Shown here: piece by piece, positions 57,374-64,000 of the stretch
Numbering within the stretch: position 1 is the first letter of the stretch
Layout of the letters: each line of letters starts with the position of its first letter
Program-made: the position numbers and the translations under genes
Notes under the pieces: model-generated
Databases searched by the model: none
Told to the model about the DNA's origin: nothing
What the model saw: only the letters and a program-made list of their open reading frames with translations
NCBI GenBank assembly: GCA_027006175.1
Contig: JALTKS010000006.1
Location: 1 to 64,000, forward strand
Origin: Gammaproteobacteria bacterium
GTDB taxonomy: Bacteria > Pseudomonadota > Gammaproteobacteria > AKS1
Direction: 5' to 3'
DNA: 64,000 nucleotides

Positions 57374-57840
57374 GTGCCGTTTTACAACAGCCTGATATCC
57401 GAATTTGCCCTATGCAGTTACGTGATGTTGAAGCCGTATTAGAAATCGAACACGCCATGTACGATTACCCCTGGACAGAAGGCATATTTAAAGACTGCCT
57501 ACGGGTTGGTTATTGTTGTTGGTTGTTGTTGGAAGATGAAGAGATTGTCGCTTATTCAGTATTATCAGCGGCGGCGGGTGAGTCACATTTATTAAACCTT
57601 TGTGTGAGAAAGGAAAGCCAACGCCGTGGTTACGGACGTCAGTTAATGGAGCATATGCTTAAATTAGCAAAACGCCATGATGCGAATGTCTGTTTATTGG
57701 AAGTTCGACCATCAAATATAGCCGCAATTGATTTATATGAAAAAATGGATTTTGTAGAAGTAGGCATGAGACCTGCTTATTATCCCGCCAAGGGTGGTCA
57801 CGAAGACGCACTTATTCTTGCACGCGAATTAACACTTTAA
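57370..57840 (+). CDS. rimI: Ribosomal protein alanine N-acetyltransferase
   Basis: 156 aa GNAT enzyme. Acetyl-CoA loop 'LCVRKESQRRGYGRQLMEHM' and 'LEVRPSNIAAIDLYEKMDFV' are the RimI-type motifs. It acetylates the N-terminal Ala of ribosomal protein S18. Translationally coupled to the UDG gene. Confidence 0.92.
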   Translation: MSAVLQQPDIRICPMQLRDVEAVLEIEHAMYDYPWTEGIFKDCLRVGYCCWLLLEDEEIVAYSVLSAAAGESHLLNLCVRKESQRRGYGRQLMEHMLKLAKRHDANVCLLEVRPSNIAAIDLYEKMDFVEVGMRPAYYPAKGGHEDALILARELTL

Positions 57841-57860
57841 TTTATAAATTGTAGATAAAA

Positions 57861-59441
57861 ATGTCAGATATTACAGATGAAACATCCCTGCGTCGTACTT
57901 TTGCGATTGTTTCCCATCCCGATGCCGGTAAAACAACATTAACTGAGAAATTATTGTTGTTTGGTGGTGCTATCCAAATGTCCGGTACCGTTAAAGGTCG
58001 TAAGTCTGATCGGCATGCTACCTCTGATTGGATGGAGCTGGAAAAACAACGTGGTATATCAGTAACCTCATCGGTCATGCAATTTACGTATGGTGACAAG
58101 ATTGTAAATTTACTGGATACCCCAGGTCATGAAGACTTCTCTGAAGATACTTATCGCACACTTACTGCGGTCGATTCTGCATTAATGGTGATAGATTGTG
58201 CTAAAGGTGTAGAACAACGAACGATTAAATTGATGGATGTTTGTCGCTTGCGTGATACGCCAATTATGACATTCATCAATAAACTTGATCGTGAGGGGCG
58301 TGACCCATTTGAATTACTAGATGAAATTGAAGATATTTTGAAAATCCGTTGCGCGCCGATTACCTGGCCAATTGGTATGGGTAAAACACTTAAAGGTGTT
58401 TTTCATGTGCTTAATGATACGGTGCATTTATTTAGTGCCACGCATAAAGGCAAAGTACAAGAAGGTGAAGTGATTGAGGGTTTAGATAACCCTCGTCTTG
58501 ATGAATTGTTAGGTGTGCAAGCAGAAGAACTACGAGAAGAAATTGAATTAGTGCGTGGTGCAAGTAATGATTTCAATGTCGCTGACTATCTTAAAGGTGA
58601 ATTAACACCGGTTCTATTTGGTTCTGCAACCAATAACTTTGGTATTAAAGAATTATTAGATATTTTTACTGAAAATGCTCCAGCTCCATTAGAACGTGCA
58701 ACCGATGTACGCAGCGTTAGACCCGATGAAGAAAAATTTTCAGGCTTTGTGTTCAAGATTCAGGCCAATATGGATCCGGCTCATCGCGATAGAGTGGCTT
58801 TTCTTCGTATTACCTCGGGTAAGTTTACCAAGGGAATGAAAATGTATCAGGTGCGATTAGGTAAAGATGTACAAATTGCCAATGCAACCACTTTTATGGC
58901 AAGAGAACGTGAGAATGTTATAGAGGCTTACCCCGGTGATATTATTGGCTTGCATAATCATGGCACGATTAAAATTGGTGATGCATTTACTCAAGGGGAA
59001 AACCTTAAATTCACAGGTATACCTCATTTTGCACCTGAATTATTCAGACGTGTTGTATTAAAAGATCCCTTGAAAATGAAAGCCCTGCAAAAGGGACTCA
59101 TACAGTTATCTGAAGAAGGGGCAACACAGGTATTTCGTCCTATACAAAGTAATGATCTTATTCTTGGCGCTGTGGGAATATTGCAATTTGATGTGGTGGC
59201 GTATCGGCTTAAAGATGAATATAACGTTGAATGTTCATATGAGCCCATACAAGTTGCTACGGCACGTTGGATAGAGTGTGATGATCCTAAAATGCTCGCT
59301 GATTTTGAGAAAAAAGCAGCTGAAAATCTCGCTTTGGACGCAGCAGATGAGCTGACATATCTTGCCCCAAGCAGGGTAAATCTTGAGTTAATGATAGAAC
59401 GCTGGCCAGAAATTAAATTTTTATCAACACGCGAACATTAA
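57861..59441 (+). CDS. prfC: Peptide chain release factor 3
   Basis: 526 aa translational GTPase that recycles RF1/RF2. G1 '[18 protein letters not shown]', G2 region '[15 protein letters not shown]', G3 '[16 protein letters not shown]' and G4 '[13 protein letters not shown]' are intact. Length equals E. coli RF3. It follows rimI by 20 bp, so the leuA-udg-rimI-prfC genes may form one unit. Confidence 0.97.
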   Translation: MSDITDETSLRRTFAIVSHPDAGKTTLTEKLLLFGGAIQMSGTVKGRKSDRHATSDWMELEKQRGISVTSSVMQFTYGDKIVNLLDTPGHEDFSEDTYRTLTAVDSALMVIDCAKGVEQRTIKLMDVCRLRDTPIMTFINKLDREGRDPFELLDEIEDILKIRCAPITWPIGMGKTLKGVFHVLNDTVHLFSATHKGKVQEGEVIEGLDNPRLDELLGVQAEELREEIELVRGASNDFNVADYLKGELTPVLFGSATNNFGIKELLDIFTENAPAPLERATDVRSVRPDEEKFSGFVFKIQANMDPAHRDRVAFLRITSGKFTKGMKMYQVRLGKDVQIANATTFMARERENVIEAYPGDIIGLHNHGTIKIGDAFTQGENLKFTGIPHFAPELFRRVVLKDPLKMKALQKGLIQLSEEGATQVFRPIQSNDLILGAVGILQFDVVAYRLKDEYNVECSYEPIQVATARWIECDDPKMLADFEKKAAENLALDAADELTYLAPSRVNLELMIERWPEIKFLSTREH

Positions 59442-59537
59442 AATAACATCTATCTAGTTGATTTTATTATATATATCATCTTAATTGGTTTAAAATAATA
59501 AGCTGGATTATCTAAAGTCTTTCCTATTACTACCGAT

Positions 59538-59571
59538 AGCCTGTACATAGTTACTACGTACAGGCTTTTTT
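59538..59571 (+). terminator. Rho-independent terminator after prfC
   Basis: AGCCTGTAC-ATAGTTACTAC-GTACAGGCTTTTTT. It ends right at the first in-frame ATG of the vWA gene, so that gene either starts downstream of this ATG or is read from a transcript passing through. Confidence 0.85.
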
Positions 59572-61983
59572 ATGTCCCGGGTTAATTATATTCGTTTGCC
59601 ATCATGTTTAAGAGTGTGGGCTTTTTATGTCGCATCAGCCTTTTTTCTGAGTGCTTTACTGTTTGCGAGCCGCGTTCAAGCGGCTGATGAAACACAAGTA
59701 GAGGCAACAACCGATTTGCGTATTTTGGTTGATGTGTCTGGCAGTATGAAAAAGAATGATCCTAACAATCTTCGCCGAGATGCTTTGAGATTATTGATTG
59801 GGATGTTACCCGAAACAAGTCGTGTGGGTATTTGGAGTTTTGGTCAATACGTTAATATGCAAGTAAAACCTGGTTTCGCCACAAAGGCATGGAAAAATAA
59901 TGCACGTAAAGAAGCCAATAAAATCCGTTCACTTGGCCTTTATACAAATATACAAGATACCTTAACCAAGAGTAGTTGGGATTGGCGACGTCCTGATCCA
60001 AAATGGGATCGTCATATGATCTTATTGACAGATGGTATGGTGGATATATCGAAAGATCCAAAGAAAAATAAAAAGTCCCGTCAGAAGATACTCGGCAGTA
60101 TTGTTTCAGATCTTAAAGCTGCGAACGTAAAAATACATACGATTGCACTATCCAAACAAGCCGATCATGAACTGCTAAAAACTTTATCTAAAAAGACCAA
60201 TGGCTGGTATGAATCAGTTGAATCAGCAGACATGTTACAACGACTATTCTTAAGGCTATTTGAAAAAACCACCAAAATGGATTCACTGCCGTTAGAAGAT
60301 AATCTGTTTGATGTTGATGACAGCATTAGTGATATGACGCTACTGGTTTTTCGAAGTGGCTCAGGTAAACCAACTAAAGTATTAGCTCCCGACCATTCGG
60401 TGTTTGAGTATGAGAAACCATCTAAGGGTGTCGAATGGTTCCAGGATAAGAACTTTGACATTATTACTGTACATAAACCCATGGTTGGTAAATGGAAAAT
60501 AGATGCAGACATAGATAAAGATAACCGGGTTAAAATAATAAGTAACTTGAAATTAAGCGTCGCGCCATTACCGTTAGACATTGTTGAGAACGAATCGGTT
60601 AAATTGAAAGCATCAATTGTAACCAAAGACGGCTTACTTGATGATAAAGAAATGTTAAGTTTAATTAAAGTGAGTGCTAATACGACAGGTTATAAAGGTA
60701 ATGAGGTAACACAGGAAGTCCCTGCCTCAAGTAAAACGGGTAAATATGAAACCATACTGGAAGGGGTTGATGAAAAAGGAACGGTACAAATTGTTATAAA
60801 AGTAGACTCACCAACATTTAAACGTGAATCAAGACATGAAATAAAAGTGCATGAGAATCCGGTTAAATTAACGCTAAAGGCAACATCAAATGGTCTTGTT
60901 ATCAGTGTGAAGGAAAATCCACTATTAATTCAAACGGGAACACTGCAGTTAGCATTAAGAATAGATGGAAATAAAGGAGCTTATTACGTAACAAAGTATG
61001 GGGCACATCGTTGGCAGGCAACGCTGGATAATAGTTTCTCTGGTAAAGCGATAACTATTGATGCAACGGCAAATCGAATTGGAAACATACCCTTCAGAAG
61101 CAAATTACATGGTCGACTTCCGGAAGCCGTAAAACCGATGAAAGATCCACTGACTGTTTGGGTAGAAGAAATAGAATCGGGTCTGGTTATTAAGGCAATG
61201 CTCGAAGAAAATATTATTCAAACAGGCACATTGCAACTGGGCTATTATGCAGAGGAAAATAAAGAAACTCCTATCACGATTACTCAAAAGACGGATAAAG
61301 TATGGCAACAATTGTTGTTGCCAGAATATACGGGTAAAACATTAATTGTTTCAGCAAGCGCTTATCAGCTTGATGGTAAGCCATTTAATAAAGAATATAA
61401 GGTGGTTGTTCCTGAGCTAAAAGTGAAAGATGTTGCAAGTGAAGAGCCTAATGTCGAAGAGCATGCTGGTAATAATGATGAACCTGAAAGTGAAGATGAA
61501 CATGATAAAGAGAGTGGGCATGAAAAAGAAGAAGAACATGCGCCGGAAGAAACGAGTGTCGTTGTTGTAATAACATTGTTGATCATCGCAAATATTATTA
61601 TATTTGGTGGTGCATATTTCGGTTATCGTTATTGGAAGAAGAAAAACAAACCAATAGAAGATGATTTGGATGATGAGTCAGACCCTGTAGAGGCTGTTGA
61701 TACAGTACCTGATACTGTTGATGCAATACCTGATGTAAAAGAAAATATTGATGATGAGCCGCCCCCTGAGACAGAAAAACCAGTAGAAGTAGATGAAGAC
61801 TTTTCAGCTCAACGTAAAGAACCACCTTTGCCAGAGGATGTTGATTTAGATATTGATGAAGCATCAGGAGCGGAGGATGATGCAGAATTAATTGAAAAAT
61901 CATCTGCTGATGATCTTCCCGAATTTGATGTTGACATGGAGTCAGATATATCTGATGAAAGTACTTCGGAGAAAGAGAAATGA
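59572..61983 (+). CDS. Large vWA-domain membrane protein
   Basis: 803 aa. After a signal peptide (ending 'SRVQA') a von Willebrand A domain spans about 45-235 with the MIDAS 'LVDVSGSMKKNDP' and 'MILLTDGMVD'. Ig-like beta domains follow, two of them tandem copies around 445-530 and 532-625 (shared 'IQTGTLQL'). Then come an acidic His/Glu-rich linker, one membrane helix at about 662-684 and an Asp/Glu-rich cytosolic tail. It resembles the TIGR03503 vWA group. The start is doubtful because ATG 59572 abuts a terminator and lacks a ribosome site. GTG 59614 is an in-frame alternative. It overlaps the next gene by 4 bp. Confidence 0.82.
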   Translation: MSRVNYIRLPSCLRVWAFYVASAFFLSALLFASRVQAADETQVEATTDLRILVDVSGSMKKNDPNNLRRDALRLLIGMLPETSRVGIWSFGQYVNMQVKPGFATKAWKNNARKEANKIRSLGLYTNIQDTLTKSSWDWRRPDPKWDRHMILLTDGMVDISKDPKKNKKSRQKILGSIVSDLKAANVKIHTIALSKQADHELLKTLSKKTNGWYESVESADMLQRLFLRLFEKTTKMDSLPLEDNLFDVDDSISDMTLLVFRSGSGKPTKVLAPDHSVFEYEKPSKGVEWFQDKNFDIITVHKPMVGKWKIDADIDKDNRVKIISNLKLSVAPLPLDIVENESVKLKASIVTKDGLLDDKEMLSLIKVSANTTGYKGNEVTQEVPASSKTGKYETILEGVDEKGTVQIVIKVDSPTFKRESRHEIKVHENPVKLTLKATSNGLVISVKENPLLIQTGTLQLALRIDGNKGAYYVTKYGAHRWQATLDNSFSGKAITIDATANRIGNIPFRSKLHGRLPEAVKPMKDPLTVWVEEIESGLVIKAMLEENIIQTGTLQLGYYAEENKETPITITQKTDKVWQQLLLPEYTGKTLIVSASAYQLDGKPFNKEYKVVVPELKVKDVASEEPNVEEHAGNNDEPESEDEHDKESGHEKEEEHAPEETSVVVVITLLIIANIIIFGGAYFGYRYWKKKNKPIEDDLDDESDPVEAVDTVPDTVDAIPDVKENIDDEPPPETEKPVEVDEDFSAQRKEPPLPEDVDLDIDEASGAEDDAELIEKSSADDLPEFDVDMESDISDESTSEKEK

Positions 61984-62597
61984 ACGAGGCGACTAGCACG
62001 ATAGTATTCATAGCTGCCGAATTCGGCGCGGTGCTTTTATTATTGTTTGTGGTAGCGCTGGTATTGTTTCTGAAACGACGTGCTTCAGATAAACGTTATG
62101 TAGCAAAATTTATTGCTGAACATAAGGATAGTCACATTAGTAGGCGTGATGCCATGCGGGAAAATATGGCATCTGATTCCTTGTTAAATGAAGAAGAATT
62201 GGATGATTTCTTGAATAGTGTGGCTTCATCAGAAAGAAAATTATATAAATGTATTTTAAATATGTATCTTGGGTTCGATCGACAGTGTTTATCAGAAATT
62301 CGCGATGAGCTATCAGACATGAATGGAAGCTGGGTCGAAACCATAAAGAAGAATATACAGCGGATACCTGAAGGTAGTATTCCGGTAGAAAAAGTACAGG
62401 AGCTCAATGATAAAATTGATGAACTTACATCAGAGAATGAGAAAATAGCATCGGATCTCGCTGAGGCAATGGAAACAATGGAAGATATTGTTAAGGAATA
62501 CTCGCTTATGTATGCGGGCCAAGAGAATGAAACAATGGATAGGCTATCGGATGATTATCAAAAACTAAAGAATAAATCAGATTCACATAACAACTAG
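61980..62597 (+). CDS. Coiled-coil membrane protein partner of the vWA protein
   Basis: 205 aa. One N-terminal helix (about 14-30) with a basic stop-transfer 'FLKRRASDKRYVAKF', then a cytosolic region with 'LDDFLNSVASSERKLYKCIL' and a coiled coil at about 135-180 ('VQELNDKIDELTSENEKIAS'). I do not recognise the family. Its ATG overlaps the vWA stop (ATGA), so the two are probably made together and may bind through their cytosolic parts. Confidence 0.75.
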   Translation: MNEATSTIVFIAAEFGAVLLLLFVVALVLFLKRRASDKRYVAKFIAEHKDSHISRRDAMRENMASDSLLNEEELDDFLNSVASSERKLYKCILNMYLGFDRQCLSEIRDELSDMNGSWVETIKKNIQRIPEGSIPVEKVQELNDKIDELTSENEKIASDLAEAMETMEDIVKEYSLMYAGQENETMDRLSDDYQKLKNKSDSHNN

Positions 62598-63313
62598 CGC
62601 TGAGTTTCTACATGATTTATATGATTATGATCATGTGAATAAGCGCCATTAAGACTATATAACCCAAACAATATAATTAATGTTCCTGCTAGCTGACGTA
62701 CTATCGGATGGTGAAAAAAACGTTTCAATTCGGTCGCAGTTGTTCCGAGCAAGACAAGCGTTGGTAAGGTTCCCAAGCCAAATGCCAGCATAATCAGACC
62801 ACCTTGCAGTGTATTTTGACTACTAAGGGAAAAAGCCAGCATGGCATAGACCATCCCACATGGAAGCCAGCCCCATAGCGCGCCAAGCATAAAAGCATGA
62901 GGATGTGTTTTTACCGGTAATAATTTATTACCCAATGGCTGGATATATTGCCAGAAGTAACTACCCGCACTTTCAAGTACGCTGAGTATTTTCCACCAGC
63001 CTGCGATGTATAAACCTAATAACACCATAAAGCTTCCACTTAGCCAGCTACCAATAACTTGTGCATTTTGGTTGAAAAGCTGGCTACTGGATTCACCTAG
63101 GCTGGCAATAAGTAGCCCAGCAATAACATAGCTACTTAAACGACCGAGGTTATAAAGAAAAATAAAAGTAACTATTCTGAATTTGCTTTTATCAGGCTTT
63201 GATTCTATGCCAAGACTAAGACTGCCAACGATACCACCACACATACCAACACAGTGAACAGACCCTAGCAATCCGGTAATCAGTGCCGCGAGTAACGTAA
63301 TTTCACTGCTCAT
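62594..63313 (-). CDS. SafE/TauE-like membrane protein of the cco cluster
   Basis: 239 aa with six helices and the metal-type motif 'GLLGSVHCVGMCGGIVGSLS' at the N-terminus, with a second family block 'LGALWGWLPCGMVYAMLAF'. These proteins lie with ccoGHIS and are linked to copper delivery for cbb3 oxidase. The transported substrate is unproven. It ends His-rich (HDHNHINHVETQR). It follows ccoH by 8 bp. Confidence 0.85.
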   Translation of the reverse strand: MSSEITLLAALITGLLGSVHCVGMCGGIVGSLSLGIESKPDKSKFRIVTFIFLYNLGRLSSYVIAGLLIASLGESSSQLFNQNAQVIGSWLSGSFMVLLGLYIAGWWKILSVLESAGSYFWQYIQPLGNKLLPVKTHPHAFMLGALWGWLPCGMVYAMLAFSLSSQNTLQGGLIMLAFGLGTLPTLVLLGTTATELKRFFHHPIVRQLAGTLIILFGLYSLNGAYSHDHNHINHVETQR

Positions 63314-63321
63314 AAAGATAT

Positions 63322-63819
63322 TTATCTAGGTGTGAACGTAAGTTTATTTTGATCTGGATAGAGTAATTCAGAACTAAGGCGCCACTGTTCAGTATGTAGC
63401 TGAACATACCATTTTCCAGGAATCAGTTTGTTTATAAGGCCATGGTAGTTTTTATCTGGTGTTAGTGTAAGTTTTATATGTTGATCATGATTTGCACGTG
63501 TGGCGTGAAGTAGGCTGAGGCTAATGGTGTCAGGTAATTTAATTCTGTTTCCATCAAGCTTTACAGAAACAGTGCCATTTTCAACACTAAATTCGAAACT
63601 TGCTTTGAGTCCTAATTGTTTTGCATTGATATCGCGTTCAAGAACCAGGTTAATTTGTTTGCCATACCGATAATAGTCATCGTTAACTAAACCATCATCG
63701 GTGGTGATGGCAAGGTAGATCATTGAGATGCCGCCTAATACCGCACTAAGGGGAATGAGGATAAGCATCCAAACCAATGGTTGGCGGTACCATGCGGCAC
63801 TTGCGGTTGAATTATTCAT
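63322..63819 (-). CDS. ccoH: FixH family protein (CcoH)
   Basis: 165 aa. One N-terminal membrane helix after 'AAWYRQPLVWMLILIPL', then the FixH core 'DDGLVNDDYYRYGKQINLVL' and a beta-sandwich. CcoH helps assemble or stabilise cbb3-type cytochrome oxidase. Its ATG overlaps the stop of the upstream CcoG gene (TAATG). Confidence 0.9.
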   Translation of the reverse strand: MNNSTASAAWYRQPLVWMLILIPLSAVLGGISMIYLAITTDDGLVNDDYYRYGKQINLVLERDINAKQLGLKASFEFSVENGTVSVKLDGNRIKLPDTISLSLLHATRANHDQHIKLTLTPDKNYHGLINKLIPGKWYVQLHTEQWRLSSELLYPDQNKLTFTPR

Positions 63820-64000
63820 TAGCGACGTCCTGCTGGGCCGAGGAAACGTGTCGCTTCATCGATATGAATATCGGGGTTGTCTATTGACGCAACAGATATA
63901 TTTATTTCAGTGCTACGTTTTTTCAGGTCATATGGGTCGACTTGTAAACGTATTGGTACATCAAGTACTTCACCTGATAAAACTTTAACAGAATCTGACT
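63819..64000 (-). CDS. ccoG: CcoG/FixG C-terminal fragment, cut by window end
   Basis: The frame is too short for the track but open from the window end to TAA 63819-63821. It encodes about 60 residues ending 'DEATRFLGPAGRR', with 'VLDVPIRLQVDPYDLKK' before it. This matches the C-terminal Ig-like domain of CcoG (…xESRFLGP). The membrane and ferredoxin parts lie beyond the window. CcoG is a cupric reductase used in cbb3 oxidase maturation. Confidence 0.8.
   Translation of the reverse strand, partial: SDSVKVLSGEVLDVPIRLQVDPYDLKKRSTEINISVASIDNPDIHIDEATRFLGPAGRR

Noticed and set aside
61598-62011. 137-aa minus-strand His/Leu/Gln-rich ORF
   Set aside because: It is the antisense of the acidic Asp/Glu-rich tail of the vWA protein, a usual artefact of GAT/GAA-rich coding sequence.

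Overview
The window looks like a chromosomal segment of a mesophilic gammaproteobacterium of moderate GC. The gene orders are typical of that class: rnfABCDGE followed by nth, metG divergent from an Mrp/ApbC gene with dcd behind it, purN-purM divergent from DUF2066-CDP-alcohol transferase-perM-hda, and ilvB-ilvH-ilvC-psd-pssA-(...)-leuA. MotY, a PEP-CTERM-type protein, ccoG/ccoH and an HvfA-type copper peptide cluster fit a free-living aquatic gammaproteobacterium. The genus cannot be fixed from sequence alone. I found no tRNA, rRNA, CRISPR array, transposase or phage gene.

Layout. 1-3.5 kb: 3' end of a disulfide oxidoreductase, motY, argG, then two large hairpins that share a loop. 3.5-7 kb: a minus-strand cluster with two Cys-rich HvfA-like precursor peptides, a DUF692 enzyme (HvfB), a DUF2063 partner (HvfC) and a DoxX protein (HvfD). 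Both precursor genes have a similar ECF-type promoter candidate and a 5'-leader hairpin. 7-15.6 kb: DUF1841, nth, the six-gene Rnf complex, metG. 15.7-20.2 kb: mrp, dcd, a metallo-beta-lactamase-fold protein and a YadGH-type ABC exporter. 20.3-31.9 kb: an orphan histidine kinase, DUF3108, purN, purM, then DUF2066/CDP-alcohol transferase/perM/hda, DUF2069, wrbA, arsC-like, a LysM lipoprotein and an aspartase/fumarase-family lyase.

32-43.7 kb is the more accessory part. It holds two thioredoxin-fold proteins with a TolC and a short periplasmic adaptor but no visible pump, an AT-rich acyltransferase, a lytic transglycosylase, proS, a PEP-CTERM protein and a TPR-CHAT lipoprotein. The CHAT gene lies between an intact cytochrome b561-type gene and a decayed, internally deleted copy of the same gene. 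A membrane-anchored LuxR-type regulator follows.

44-57 kb carries branched-chain amino acid synthesis (ilvBHC, leuA) and phospholipid synthesis (psd, pssA). The Psd has Ala where the pyruvoyl-forming Ser is expected. Between them sit two notable pairs. One is a LapG-like periplasmic protease with a membrane protein ending in a degenerate HD-GYP domain. The other is a Slam/DUF560 outer-membrane protein with a TbpB-barrel-like, non-lipidated partner, which looks like a type XI secretion pair. 56.6-64 kb: a Fe-S uracil-DNA glycosylase, rimI, prfC, a large vWA membrane protein with a coiled-coil partner, and the safE-like/ccoH/ccoG cytochrome oxidase maturation genes, cut by the window end.

The strongest leads are the two-precursor Hvf cluster with its shared promoter and leader signals, the LapG/degenerate HD-GYP pair, the Slam/cargo pair, the same-loop/different-stem hairpins behind argG, the CHAT gene flanked by cytochrome b561 copies, and the Psd active-site substitution.
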